A stretch of 64,000 nucleotides of DNA from Saccopteryx bilineata (GCF_036850765.1 NC_089491.1:184987520-185051519), one strand, 5' to 3'. Shown: positions 10,947 through 22,832, counted from the stretch's first letter. The notes: generated from the letters alone by a model not told the origin. Translations and numbers: made by a program.

Positions 10947-11311
10947 TTTTTTTTTTTTTTTTTTGGTATTTTTCTGAAGCTGGAAACGGGGAGACAGTCA
11001 GACAGACTCCCGCATGCGCCTGACTGGGATCCACCCAGCACGCCCACCAGAGGCGACGCTCTGCCCACCAGGGGGTGATGCTCTGCCCCTCAGAGGGGGG
11101 GGGGTCGCTCTGCCGCAACCAGAGCCACTCTAGCGCCTGGGGCAGAGGCCAAGGAGCCATCCCCAGCGCCCAGGCCATCTTTGCTCCAATGGAGCCTTGG
11201 CTGCAGGAGGGGAAGAGAGAGACAGAGAGGAAGGAGGGGGAGGGTGGAGAAGCAAATAGGCACTTCTCCTATGTGCCCTGGCCAGGAATCGAACCCGGGT
11301 CCCCCGCACGC
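10947..11311 (-). repeat. Rhin-1-like SINE, 5'-truncated, with duplicated unit
   Basis: T-tail at 10947-10964. The head is lost after the B box (GAATCGAACCCGGG), so it is 5'-truncated. It carries the extra ACGCTCTGCCCACCAGGGGG unit shared only with the three neighbouring copies. Confidence 0.92.
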
Positions 11312-12089
11312 TATAGAACTTTTTTAAAAACTAAAACCCTCAAGAGACTGTCCTATTTGCAGCTAGCTTTGCATATTTCAGTGAAGCTTATTTCTCTGCC
11401 AAATCTAACAGTCCCAAGTAAAAATCTAGTATTTGGATAGTGAAGAGGAAACTTCAATTAAATTCAGGTACAAATTTAATTACCTTAACTGATTAAAAGA
11501 GCTGTTCCCATAGATTTTCTTTTTTAAACCACACACATCTACCAAGACATGTAAGATACTACATTCACTCATCTGTCTCTGGATTACATTCTCTTTTGTT
11601 GGTATTTTTTACTTTTACTCCCATGTATACATTAAGTGTGCATGCTACATCTGGTAAGTGGACGCTCGGGACACATGGATGGCTCTTCCCTGCCTCCTCC
11701 AACTCCTTGCACCATCTGACAGCTTCTCACACCTCCTGGGGCCAACCTCGTCCTCTCTTCCAGCTTCTTCTCAGCTAACAACAAGCTTAGTTTTCTCTTA
11801 GATCCTGTTTTTTCTCTACCCCTTCTTATCTCTGGCTCTCCAATGAGTGGTCGACACTTTCCGTCTTCCCTTCTTTCGTCCTTCAACCACCTGCAATCTG
11901 GATTCTTCACCCTAAAAATAGTCTCCCTAGAGGCCCCAGTGACTTTCCAAATGACAAATCTGGTGGCTACTTGTTAATACATTTCTTTTTGAACATTTCA
12001 GCTATAATGTGACACTAATGATTACTCCTTCTTACCACCTGAGTTATTCCATCTCCCAATATTTCTCCTACCTCATTAGACATCTCTTC
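11312..12089. other. No gene recognised between SINEs
   Basis: Unique or unrecognised old repeat sequence. Open frames on both strands at 11596-11910 show no domain. Confidence 0.5.
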
Positions 12090-12496
12090 CTTTTTTTTTT
12101 TTTTTTTTTTTCCCCATTTTTCTGAAGCTGGAAACAGGGAGAGACAGTCAGACAGACTCCCGCATTCGCCCGACCGGGATCCACCCGGCACGCCCACCAG
12201 GGGCGACGCTCTGCCCACCAGGGGGCGATGCTCTGCCCACCCTGGGCGTCGCCATATTGCGACCAGAGCCACTCTAGCGCCTGAGGCAGAGGCCACAGAG
12301 CCATCCCCAGCGCCCGGGCCATCTTTGCTCCAATGGAGCCTTGGCTGCGGGAGGGGAAGAGAGAGACAGAGAGGAAAGCGTGGCGGAGGGGTGGAGAAGC
12401 AAATGGGCGCTTCTCCTGTGTGCCCTGGCCAGGAATCGAACCCGGGTCCTCTGCACGCTAGGCCGACGCTCTACCGCTGAGCCAACCGGCCAGGGC
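12090..12496 (-). repeat. Rhin-1-like SINE with duplicated unit
   Basis: Full length, with T-tail at 12091-12110 and the head ending GGCCAGGGC at 12496. It has a perfect 11-bp duplication GACATCTCTTC at 12079-12089 and 12497-12507. The body contains two CTCTGCCCACC units in tandem. Confidence 0.95.
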
Positions 12497-12887
12497 GACA
12501 TCTCTTCTTTGTGTCTGTCATAGCTAGTCTTCCTCTTTAAATGTTTATATTCCCCAGAGCTATCTTTGGGGACTTGAAATCAACCATGTTCTGATTTATC
12601 TCCTGGTACCACTAACACATCATGCATGCACACACGCACACACCCTTTTCAGAGCCAACCAAACCACCTCTTATCAAAAATTCCTACTTGTCCCTCAAGA
12701 TTCATTTATTCTACCACATTTTCCCTGATCACTTTTAAGAAGGGACAGCCCAGTTTCATTCTTCAAAAGCTCTTCAGTGTTCTTTAGCTCTTCTATACCT
12801 ACCCAGAGCCATCTTATTTGTTCATATACACATCATTTCCCAAGTAGATTAGAGCTTAGAGTTTGGAATCAATCAGACCAGGATTTT

Positions 12888-13279
12888 TTTTTTTTTTTTT
12901 GTATTTTTCTGAAGCTGGAAACGGGGAGAGACAGTCAGACTCCCGCATGCGCCCGACCGGGATCCACCCGGCACGCCCACCAGGGGTGACGCTCTGCCCA
13001 CCAGGGGGCGATGCTCTGCCCCCCCCGGGGCATCGCTCTGCCACGACCAGAGCCATTCCAGCGCCTGGGGCAGAGGCCAAGGAGCCATCCCCAGCGCCCG
13101 GGCCATCTTTGCTCCAATGGAGCCTTGGCTGCGGGAGGGGAAGAGAGAGACAGAGAGGAAGGAGGGGGTGGGGGTGGAGAAGCAAATGTGCGCTTCTCCC
13201 ATGTGCCCTGGCCGGGAATCGAACCCGGGTCCCCCGCATGCCAGGCCGACGCTCTACCGCTGAGCCAACCGGCCAGGGC
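12888..13279 (-). repeat. Rhin-1-like SINE with duplicated unit
   Basis: Full length and very clean, with a 15-bp duplication TCAGACCAGGATTTT at 12873-12887 and 13281-13295. The intact CpGs and the clean A and B boxes suggest a young insertion. Confidence 0.95.
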
Positions 13280-13450
13280 CTCAGACCAGGATTTTAATTG
13301 GGGCACTAACCCTAACTATACCACTTTTGGTAAATTTTATTCAATATTACACGTTCAGTGTATCTGACTAAAAATGAAGAAGGCTATGAGTGTACTGCAG
13401 TGGTTCTCAAACTTTTTGAAGTCGGGGTGCATTTAAAATCCTACAAATAA

Positions 13451-13862
13451 GCCCTGGCCGGTTGGCTCAGCGGTAGAGCGTCGGCCTAGCGTGTGGAGGA
13501 CCCGGGTTCGATTCCTGGCCAGGGCACACAGGAGAAGCGTCCATTTGCTTCTCCACCCCTCTGCCGCGCTTTCCTCTCTGTCTCTCTCTTCCCCCTCCCG
13601 CAGCCAAGGCTCCATTGGAGCAAAGATGGCCCGGGCACTGGGGATGGCTCTGTGGCCTCTGCCTCAGGCGCTAGAGTGGCTCTGGTCGCAACATGGTGAC
13701 GCCCAGGATGGGCAGATCATCGCCCCCTGGTGGGCAGAGCGTCGCCCCTGGTGGGCGTGCCGGGTGGATCCCGGTCGGGCGCATGCGGGAGTCTGTCTGA
13801 CTGTCTCTCCCTGTTTCCAGCTTCAGAAAAATGAAAAAAAATAAAAATAAAAATAAAAAAAT
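13451..13862 (+). repeat. Rhin-1-like SINE with duplicated unit, nested in the Charlie relic
   Basis: Full length from GCCCTGGCCGGTTGGCTCAG to an A-rich tail (AAAAATAAAAATAAAAAT type). It has a perfect 16-bp duplication AAAATCCTACAAATAA at 13435-13450 and 13863-13878. It carries the tandem GGTGGGCAGAGC unit. Confidence 0.95.
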
Positions 13863-14123
13863 AAAATCCTACAAATAAAATAATTGTAGGCGCACTATAT
13901 ACAAATTTCTGAGAAATATGTTATAATAATTAGGTCAAATATTAAAGGAAAAATATAAAGTCCAAGCATGCTTTTCTGATAATTAAATGAAATAAATATG
14001 ACAAAACTAAATTTATTCTGACATTAAAAAAACATTTTTCTTACATTTTTTGAATTATGCTTTTTAGAATTCGTAAAAAAGGTTAAAAATTAAAAAAAGA
14101 AAAAAACATTATCTTTTTATATA

Positions 14124-14371
14124 CAGTGGTACCTTCAGCCTTGAGATATGAATTTAATTTGTTCTGTAACTGAGCTCATAAGTCAGTCAACTCATATATC
14201 AAACTGCTGATACTGGACCCATGCGACAATGCGCCAACTAGCAGCAGCTTCCTGAATCACAACTCGTATCTCGGAATTTCACTTGGCTCTTCAACAAAAA
14301 TATGGACCGAGTCGCAGCTCCTATCTTAAAAAATTTGAATGTTGGTCTGTTCATATCTCAAGGTACCACTG
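14124..14371. mobile_element. Tc1/mariner-type MITE (248 bp)
   Basis: Terminal inverted repeats begin CAGTGGTACCTT and end AAGGTACCACTG and are flanked by TA (actually TATATA on both sides). The arms extend inward imperfectly through TTGAGATATGAA and TTCATATCTCAA. There is no coding sequence. It is inserted in the Charlie relic. Confidence 0.85.
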
Positions 14372-14541
14372 TATATAGATACATTAGTACGATTTATTAA
14401 ATTCAGCAGATGCCAGCATGAATAGTGTTAGGTTTTTTCATTCTTATATTTATGAGAAACATGAGTCTGATGTGTCCTAGCGATTTCTTCAATGTTTGGG
14501 GATATATTTGAAAGGCAAACACTCATTTTGTCATCAATACA

Positions 14542-14850
14542 TTAAAGAATTCCTCTCTTTTTACTCTTAATTGTGTGGAGGGTAGAAAATCCTAATTCAC
14601 ATAAATAGGATATTGAAAATTGTAGTAAAATGTACAAAGCTTTTTTAGATATTGCCACATATTCTTTTATAGAAATCCAGAAGGCTTCAAGAGATAATTC
14701 CTTATGTTTAATAATCAATCTACAATCAGTATATATAGCTGCCAGTTCTTCTTCTGTTAATATTAAACCAAAATCACTTGAAGCTTCCATGAATGGGTTT
14801 CTAACCCAATCGTATTGTTCAGTGTTCAGTGATGGAAAATAAGAACCCAA
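14542..14850 (-). pseudogene. hAT-Charlie transposase C-terminal remnant
   Basis: The 103-codon minus-strand frame contains WVRNPF, a SLEAFW block and SISYLCELGFSTLHTIKSKK. That order is the hAT dimerisation-domain signature found in Charlie transposases and domesticated relatives such as ZBED5 and FAM200. The catalytic core upstream is missing or unreadable, so it is a relic. An exapted gene is unlikely given the surrounding decay. Confidence 0.85.
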
Positions 14851-15010
14851 TTTTTCTTCTCAACTTATTAAATGTTCAACTATTATTGGAAGTGTTTCAT
14901 TTATGCAAGGGTTATTTACCAATGGAAATATTTCCAAATTACCTTCAACAGCTTTTCTTTTCCAAATCTGTACTTTTCTCTGAAATGCTTTCATTTTGTC
15001 AGTGGATGTG

Positions 15011-15235
15011 AGAATATTTTTTTTTATTTCTTTTCTTTTTTTTTAATAAGAGAACCTTTATTTAGAAAGTCACTGAGGTAGAAGAAATGGGCGTAAGGAA
15101 ACAAGTTACAGAGGCAAAAGAAGGGGCCATTAGTACTTAGGAGAGAAAAGGGTAAAGGTAACTAGCCTGGGTGGGGGTAACACAGATATATGCTTCCAGG
15201 TGGGAGAACATTGATCCTCCATCCTAAGCACTTTT
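15011..15235. other. Unclassified segment beside a T-rich tract
   Basis: A T-rich tract (15018-15044) is followed by about 190 bases that match no family I can name, ending where the L1 3' end begins. It may be an old retroposed piece in reverse orientation. Confidence 0.25.
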
Positions 15236-18200
15236 CTTTAAATTGATTTTAATTTATTGTGTTTACATAGATTCTAGTGTTGCCGTGAATGGATCCCCCT
15301 CCCCTGTATTCCCCTCAACATCTCCCTTCTACCCCTCCCCATAGCGCCCTCCCCCATTCCCTTCAAGTTTATCCCATCCTGTCATCCCCTTCCCCTCTGT
15401 CCTCTTTTCTCTGGTCCCTTTGATCTCTCCTCTGTCTCAATTCCGTTCCTCAGTTCACACTGTTCAATGGATTCCTCAAATGAGTGAGGTCATATGATAT
15501 TTTACTTTCTCTGCCTAGCTTATTTCCTTAACATAATAGTTTCCATGTCCATCCATGTTGTCGCAAAAGGTAAGATTTCCTTCTTTTTCATGGCCCCATA
15601 GTATTCCATTGTATAAATGTACCAAAGGTTTTTAATCCACTCATCCACTGACAAACACATGGGCTGTTTCCAGATCTTCACAATTGTGAACAATGCTGCC
15701 ATAAACATGGGGGTGCATTTCTCCTTTTGAAACAGTGCTATGGTGTTCTTGGGGTATATTCCTAAAAGTGGGATAGCTGGGTCAAAAGGAAGTTGGACTT
15801 CTAATTTTTTGAGGAATCTCCACACTGTTTTCCACAGTGGCTGCACCAGTCTGCATTCCCACCAGCAGTGCAGGAGGCTTCCCTTTTCTCCACATCCTCA
15901 CCAGCACTTATTCTGTGTTGTTTTGTTGATGAGCGCCATTCTGACTGGTGTGAGGTGGTATCTCATTGTGGTTTTAATCTGCATTTCTCTAACGATTAGT
16001 GATGTTGAGCATTTTTTCATATGCCTATTGGCTGGCCATCTGTATGTCCTCTTTGGAGAAGTGTCTATTCATTTCTTTTGCCCATTTTTTGATTGGATTG
16101 TTTGTCTTCCTGGTGTAGAGTTTTAGAAGTTCTTTATAAATTTTGGTTATTAACCCCTTACCAGACATATTGTTGAATATGTTCTCCCATAGTGTAGTTT
16201 GTCTTTTTATTCTGTTCATATTGTCTTTAGCTATGCAAAAGCTTGATATAGTACCATTTGTTTATCCTGTCTTTTACTTCCCTTGCCCGTGGAGATCATT
16301 TGGCAAATATATTGCTGCAAGAGATGTCGAAGAGCTTACTGCCTATGTTTTCTTCTAAGATGCTTATGGTTTCACGGCTTACATTAAGTCTTTTATCCAT
16401 TTTGAGTTTATTTTTGTGAATGGTGTAAGTTGGTGGTCTAGTTTCATTTTTTTGCAGGTAGCTGTCCAATTTTCCAAACACCATTTGTTGAAGAGGATGT
16501 CTTTACTCCATTGTATGCTCTTACTTCCTTGTCAAATATCAGTTGTATTCAATACATAAAGGTGTGGGTTTATTTCTGGGTTCTCTATTCTATTCCATTG
16601 ATCTATATTACCTGTTCTTACGCCACACCAGGCTGTTTTGAGTACAATGGCCTTATAGTATAACTTGATATCAATAAGTGTGATACCTCTCACTTTATTC
16701 TTTCTTTTCAAGATTGCTGAGGCTATTTGTGTTCTTTTTTGGTTCCATATAAATTTTTGGAATATGTGTTCTATATCTTTGAAGTATTTCATTGGTATTT
16801 TAATTGGAATTGCATTGAATTTATAAATTGCTTTGGGTAATATAGACATTTCAATGATGTTTATTCTTCCCAACCATGAGCATGGTATATGCTTCCACAA
16901 GTTTGTATCTTCCTTAATTTCTTTTATCAATGTTTTATAATTTTCTGAGTACAAGTCTTTAATCTCCTTGGTTAAATTTACTCCTGGGCACTTTATTTTT
17001 TTGTTGTTGTTGCAATAGTGAACAGAATTGTTTTCTCAATTTTTCTTTCTGACAGTTCATTGTTAGTGTATAAAAATGCCTGATTTCTGAATATTAATTT
17101 TATATCCTGCCACCTTGCTGAATTCATTTATCAGGTCTAGTAGTTTTTTGACTGAGACTTTAGGGTTTTCTATATACAATATATCATCTGCAAATAATAA
17201 TAATTTTACTTCTTTTTTACCAATTTAGATGCCTTTTATTTCTTCTTCTTGTGTGATTGCTGTGGCTAGGATTTCGAAGACTATGTTGAATAAGAGTGGT
17301 GAAAGGGGGCACCCCTGCCTTGTCCCTGATCTTAAGGGGATTGCTTTTAATTTTTGCCATTGAGTATGATGTTGGCTGTGGGTTTGTCATAGATGGCTTT
17401 CATCATGTTGAGGTATGTTCCCTGTATTCCCACTTTGCTGAGAGTTTTGATCATGAATGGGTGCTGGATTTTATCAAATGCTTTTTCTACATCTAAAGAA
17501 ATTATCATGTGGGTTTTCTCCTTCCTTTTGTTTATGTGATGAATCACATTGATTGATTTGAGAATACTGTACCAGCCTTACCTCTCCAGAAAAAAACCCC
17601 ACTTGATCATGACGTATGATCTTTTTCATTAATTGCTGGATCTGGTTGGCTAATACTTTGTTGAAGATTTTAGCATCTAGATTCATCAGGGATATTGGCC
17701 TGTAATTTTCTTTTTTTGTGTTGTCTTTGCCTGGTTTTGGAATCAGAATTATGCTCGCCTCATAAAAGGAGCTTGGAAGTCTTCCTTCCTCTTGAAAATT
17801 TTGAAATAGCTTAAAGAAAAACAGGAGTTAGTTCTTCTTTGAATATTTGGTAGAATTCACTTGTGAAGCCATCAGGCCCCGGGCTTTTGTTTATTGGGAG
17901 TTCTTGTATTTTTTTTTAATTAATTTTAATGGGTGACATTGATAAATCAGTGTACATATGTTCAGAGAAGACATTTCCAGATTATTTTGACATTTGATTA
18001 TGTTGCATACCCCTCACCCAAAGTCAAATTGTCTTCTGTCACCTTCTATCTGGTTTTCTTTGTGCCCCTTCCCTCCCCCCACCACAACCCTGTCTTTCCT
18101 CCTCCCCTCCCCTGGCCGGTTACCATCACATTCTTGTCCATGTCTCTGATTCTCATTTTTATGTCTCATCTATGTATGGAATCATATAGTTCTTAATTTT

Positions 18201-18328
18201 TTCAGATTTACTTATTTCACTCAGTATAATGTTATTAAGGCCCATCCATGTTATTGTAAATGATCCGATGTTGATACTGTTTTGATCTCATTTGTTATAA
18301 TTGACCTGTTTAAATTTTCTGATTCTAT
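15236..18328 (-). mobile_element. Old 5'-truncated L1, interrupted by a second L1 end
   Basis: The 3' UTR starts at 15236. ORF2 follows in reverse. 15520-15846 holds the C-terminal [12 protein letters not shown] block. 16025-16219 and 16532-16954 hold thumb and RT-distal pieces. 17347-17686 holds [14 protein letters not shown] RT sequence (here [10 protein letters not shown]). Stops and shifts split it into many frames. At 17918 it is interrupted by another L1 3' end, and it resumes for about 40 bases from about 18290 (TTATAATTGACCTGTTTAAA) before the SINE at 18329. Confidence 0.88.
17918..18289 (-). repeat. L1 3'-end fragment inserted in an older L1
   Basis: A poly-T tract is followed by TTTTAATGGGTGACATTGAT and GTGTACATATGTTCAGAG, then C-rich 3' UTR sequence, ending near CCATCCATGTTATTG. 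This is the reverse complement of the last part of ORF2 plus the 3' UTR of an L1. It interrupts the RT frame of the surrounding copy. Confidence 0.8.
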
Positions 18329-18697
18329 TTTTTTTTTTTTTGTATTTTTCCGAAGTTGGAAACAGGGAGGCAGTCAGACAGACTCCCACATGCGCCAGAT
18401 CGGGATCCACCCAGCATGCCCACCAGGGGGCAATGCTCTGCCCATCTGGGACGTCGCTCTGACACAATAAGAGCCATTCTAGCGCCTGAGGCAGATGCCA
18501 CAGAGCCATCCTCAGCGCCCGGGCAAACTTTGCTCTAATGGAGCCTTTGCTGCAGTAGGAGAAGAGAAAGACAGAGAGGAAGGAGAGGGGGAGGGGTGAA
18601 GCAGATGGGCGCTTCTCCTATGTGCCCTGGCCGGGAATAGAACCCGGGACTCCCACATGCCAGGCCAATGCTCTACCACTGAGCCAACCGACCAGGC
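18329..18697 (-). repeat. Rhin-1-like SINE
   Basis: T-tail at 18329-18341 and the head ending near CCGACCAGGCC at about 18697. Single-unit type. Changes in the B box (GGGAATAGAACCC) and the head indicate more age than the 12-13 kb copies. A clear target duplication was not found. Confidence 0.9.
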
Positions 18698-19064
18698 CTC
18701 CTACATTTTTCTATTATTGGATTTCCCAAACTGGTTAAACTGACAATGCTCCTGCATATGTAGCAAAAGCATTTACTGTATTTTGTCAAACCTTTCGCAT
18801 TATGGGTATTTCTTACAATCGTTAAAGTCAAGGTATTATTAAAGTGTACCCAGCAAATATTTTAAGGTCAATTTAAAAAAATTTAAAAGGTGGGAGTCAT
18901 ATCCTGAAACTCCTACGGGTCTACCATATCATGCTTTTTACTTAAAATTTTTAAATTTTTCTTGAATGCTAATGAACAGGAGATGCCAAATCTTTTTCTC
19001 CTGCAAATTTCTACCACCTTCCTTTTATTTGATCCAGCTAATAACACTGTTTTGTCTTTTTTCC
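18698..19064. other. No gene recognised
   Basis: AT-rich sequence between a SINE and the ERV fragment. I see no domain or repeat I can name. Confidence 0.4.
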
Positions 19065-19870
19065 AAATAGCTCCAGATATACAGAAAAGGTTTATATAGG
19101 CGGATGGGGATCCTCAAACCCCTCAGAGAGATCTTCTGAGCATGGCTTTTAAGATACCAAGAGGCAGAAAAAGCCCGATAGAGATCAGGTGAACTACCAG
19201 CTTTTAGGATATGCCCTTAAAGGCTCCAACGCCCCAAAGGGGTCTCATAGGATTCCATCTGGGTCTTGCTTCAATAGTGAGTAAGAAGGTCATTGAGCTA
19301 AAGCCTGCCAGGCTTATATGCCTTTGCTGTGAGGAAAAAGGGACACTGGAAGGTAGGCTTCCCCCTCGCTCCTCTAAAGGAGGGTTCAGTCTCTTCCAGC
19401 CCTGCTCCAGCCACCTATGACCTAACCTTGCCCAGAATGCTGGGGTTTGCCACTGAAGGCTGAAGGTGCCCAGGGCCGTCAGCCCCATCTACAACACTGT
19501 GGATGAGCCTAGGGTATTTCTTCCAAGAAGCAGGTAAACTGATCTCACTTGCACAAGGGCCACTTAACTATATCTTGCCTGAATAGTCAGGTTTTTTATT
19601 CTTCCCTCGAAGATATCTGTTTTTAGTGTTGATAGTCCTATTTTCTGCTGCTTTGTTTAATATATAGTGTTTCCTTTATTCCTCCTACCTCAATGCCCCA
19701 CTCATATTTCAGGCTGGGACCTACTCCTAATTTAGAGCTCTCTTTCCCCCTTTTGCCAACTTCTATCATGAATTTACCTTTGCCACCCAGCTTAGTGTAT
19801 CCCAAGGTTCTCTTTACCACACCACAGTCGCAGAGCTCCAGGGAAAAGCAACCTGGTCTCATCTCTCCAG
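19065..19870 (+). pseudogene. Class I (gamma-like) ERV gag-pro remnant
   Basis: Plus-strand frames read an IAPDIQKRF block and a TPQRDLLSMAFK block, then a nucleocapsid-like region around ICLCCEEKGTLEGRLPPRSS. One CCHC zinc knuckle (C-x2-C-x4-H-x4-C) is degraded there. A protease-like DEPRVFL block and a CPTHISGWDLL block (CPTPLLGRDLL in relatives) follow. Several stops and shifts are present. I see no LTRs or pol, so this is an isolated internal fragment. Class I is inferred from gag C-terminus and protease similarity. Confidence 0.7.
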
Positions 19871-20194
19871 GCAGAGGAGAACAGAAGCTCCATCTTTACA
19901 CATGCTGCAGATGGCTTTTCCAGTCTACCTGAATCATTACCAGCTAGAAGCAGTGGTCATTGGGACTTGGATGTGAGCTGCAAAGTATAGAATTGTGACA
20001 ACAATTCCAGTGCCATGTGGAATTTTCCTGGACTCTTGCTCCTTTTGACAGCTCCTAGTAGACTGATCTGAGGTTGGGTTGCATTTGCAGGGATTTGGAA
20101 TGGTACTGGTGCCAACTTGGACTTGGTGAACATGTTAAGGACACTACTCTTTTATGGATTCTTGCTGTATTGGCCAAGAGTTTGCTTAAGGCCT
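19871..20194. other. Unclassified, possibly ERV-related
   Basis: It continues from the class I ERV fragment without a clear boundary. No recognised motif. Confidence 0.3.
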
Positions 20195-20791
20195 ATATAA
20201 TCTATTATTTCAGATCTTATATTATATTTAGGTCTTTGATCGATTTTGAATATTTTTGCATGGGGATAAGGTATAGTCAAGTTTCATTCTTTTGCATGTG
20301 TCTTTTCAATCTTCCTAGCACCATTTATTGAAAAGGCTTTCTTCATTGCATGTTTTGGCTCCTTTGTCAAAGATTATTTGCCTATATATATATGGTTTGT
20401 TTTCTGGTCTCTCACTTCTGTTCCATTGGTCTGTATGTCTGTTTTTCTGCCAATAACATGCTGTTCTGATTACCATGGCCCTACAGTATAATTTGAAGTC
20501 AGGTAGTGTCATACATCTGACTTCATTCCTTTTTCTCAGGATTGCTATTCAGGGCTTTTAATTATATACAAATCTGATGACATTTTTTGTTCTATTTCTT
20601 TAAAAAAGGACATTGGGATTTTAATGGGGATTGCAATAAATTTGTATATTGCTTTGGGTAATATGGCCATTTTAATTATGTTGATTCTTCCAATCCTGAA
20701 TATGAAATATTTTACCATTTCATTGCATCTTTTTTCAATTTCTTTTAGTAATGCTTTGTAGTTTAAAGTATATGTGTCCTTCACATCCATT

Positions 20792-21191
20792 GTGTTTTGT
20801 TTTATGGGTTTTTTTATTTTTTATTTTTCTGAAGTGAGAAAGTGGGGAGGTAGAGAGACAGACTCCCACATGCACCTGACCAGGATCCAACTGGCAAGCC
20901 CACCAGAGGGCGATGCTCTGCCCCTCAGGGGTGTTGCTCTGTTGCAACAGGAGCCATTCTAGCCCCTGAGGTGGAGGCCACGGAGCCATCCTTAGTGCCC
21001 GGGCCAACTTTGCTCCAGTGGAGCCTTGGCTGCAGGAGGGGAAGAGAGAAAGAGAGAGAAAGAGAGAGAAAGGAGAGAAGGAAGGGTGGAGAAGCAGATG
21101 GGCACTTCTCCTGTGTGCCCTGGCTGGGAATCGTACCCAGGACTTCCACATGCCAGGCCAATGCTCTACCACTGAGCTAGCCGGCCAGGGC
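20792..21191 (-). repeat. Rhin-1-like SINE nested in L1
   Basis: T-rich tail around 20805-20827 and the head ending GGCCAGGGC at 21191. The target duplication CTTCACATCCATT lies at 20779-20791 and from 21192. An AG-rich expansion (GAAAGAGAGAGAAAGAGAGA) lies in the middle. Confidence 0.93.
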
Positions 21192-22272
21192 CTTCACATC
21201 CATTTTTAAGTTTATTTCTAGGTATTTTAATTTTTTGTTGCAAGTGTAAAAGAAAATTTTAATCCATTTTCTGAGGTTTCATTGTTGGTGCATAGAAAAA
21301 CAGTAGACTTTTGTATGTTGATTTTGTATCCTGCAACTTTATTGTATTGGTTTATTGTTTCTAATAGTTTTTCAGTGGAGTCTTTAGGGTTTTCTATGAA
21401 CAGGGCAATGTCTTCTGCTATAAGTGACTTCTTTACTTCTTTCCCAATATGGATGCCTGTTTGCTTTGGCTAAGACTTCCAGTATTATGTAGAAGAAGAG
21501 TCAAGAGTGGGCATCCTTGTCTTGTTCCTCATTTTAGAGGAAGAGCTTTCAGTTTTTCACCATTAAATATGATATTGTCTGATGCTTTGTCATATATGGC
21601 CTTTATTATGTTGAAGTACTTTCTATACCCATTTTATTGAGTGTTTTAAACATAAAGGAATATTGTATCTTACTAAATGCCTATTTTGCATCTATTGATG
21701 GCATCATATGACTTTTGTCCTTTGTTTTGTTAATGTGGTATATCACATTTATTGATTTGCATATGGTGAACCATCTCTGTGTTCCTGGAATGTATCCCAC
21801 TTTATGGTGATGTATTATTTTTTTTTAATGTATTGTTGTATTCGATTTGCTAGTATTCTGTTTTGGATTTATGCATCTATATTCATTAGAGATATTAGTC
21901 TGTGGTTTTCTGTTTTGTGTGTGCATTGCCATTACTAGGATTTGATATCAGGGTTATGTTGCCTCTTAAAATGTGTTAGTGAGTATTGACTCTTCTTCAA
22001 TTTTTTGGAAGACTTTGAGAAGGATAAGTATCAAATCTTCTTTGCATGTTTGATAGAATTTACTTGTGGTCTTGGATTTTTATTTTGGGGGAAGTTTTTG
22101 ATAGTTGATTCTATTTACACACTGCTCATCGGTCTACTTAGGTTTTCTACTTCTTCATGTCTCAGTGTAGGAAGAGTATACAGTTCTAGTAACTTATCCA
22201 TTTCTTCTAGATTGTTGAATTTGGTGGCATATAATCTTTTCTAGTATTCTAGTGTGATCCTTTCTATATGTA

Positions 22273-22832
22273 TAAGGTCTACCAGAAAGTTCTGTCCATT
22301 TTTGGAATAAAACAAAATACAAATTTTTCTTACCATCAATAAACTTTATTAAATAATATAATTGCATTAGTAATAATTTCTTGCCAGCGTGAGGGCAATT
22401 TGAATATCCCATTTTTGAAAAATGTTTTATATTTTGATGCAAAAAATTGAACCAGTGCTTGTTTGATATCTTCTTCATTTTTGAATTTTTAACCCTTCAA
22501 AAAATTTTGTAAGGACAAAAACAAGTGATAGTCGGAGGGTGCTAAGTCCGGGGAATATGGTGGATGCAACAGACGTGCTTCTGTAGCATTTCTTCCTTGT
22601 TGAAATTTGTAAAAATTACAGTGGCATAAATGAACTTTATCAGTAGCCACGGGTACACTATCGCTTCACACATAAAACTAACGTGAATCAACTTTGTTTT
22701 AGTTAATTTACTACATCAGTATGTATACATTAAGTGATAAAAATAGAGAGGCACACATGCACCAAATAAACATGTGCTTACCTGTCAAAATTTGTTGTGA
22801 TAGAAAAGGACAGAACTTTCCGGTAGACCTTA
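22273..22832 (-). mobile_element. Internally deleted mariner transposon
   Basis: The terminal inverted repeats are TAAGGTCTACC...GGTAGACCTTA with longer similarity (AGAAAGTTCTGTCC and GGACAGAACTTTC), flanked by TA. The minus strand encodes the end of a mariner transposase: HPPYSPDLAPSDYHLF, containing the last catalytic aspartate, then FKNEEDIKQALVQFFASK. Intact mariners are about 1.3 kb, so over half, including the first two aspartates, is deleted. It inserted into an old L1 and is therefore younger than it. Confidence 0.9.

Larger units (their letters stand above)
13398..15010 (-). mobile_element. hAT-Charlie DNA transposon relic with nested insertions
   Basis: The left terminus CAGTGGTTCTCAAAC at 13398 is a typical Charlie end. 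Minus-strand coding relics appear at 14542-14850, so the transposon's coding direction is minus. The element is split by a SINE (13451-13862) and a TA-flanked MITE (14124-14371). I cannot find the far terminus, so the right boundary is approximate. AT richness and frame decay indicate age. Confidence 0.75.

Noticed and set aside
12863..13297. 144-codon plus-strand frame (and long frames in every other SINE copy)
   Set aside because: It lies within a Rhin-1-like SINE. The same alanine/proline/arginine-rich peptides recur in all copies, so they reflect shared repeat sequence.
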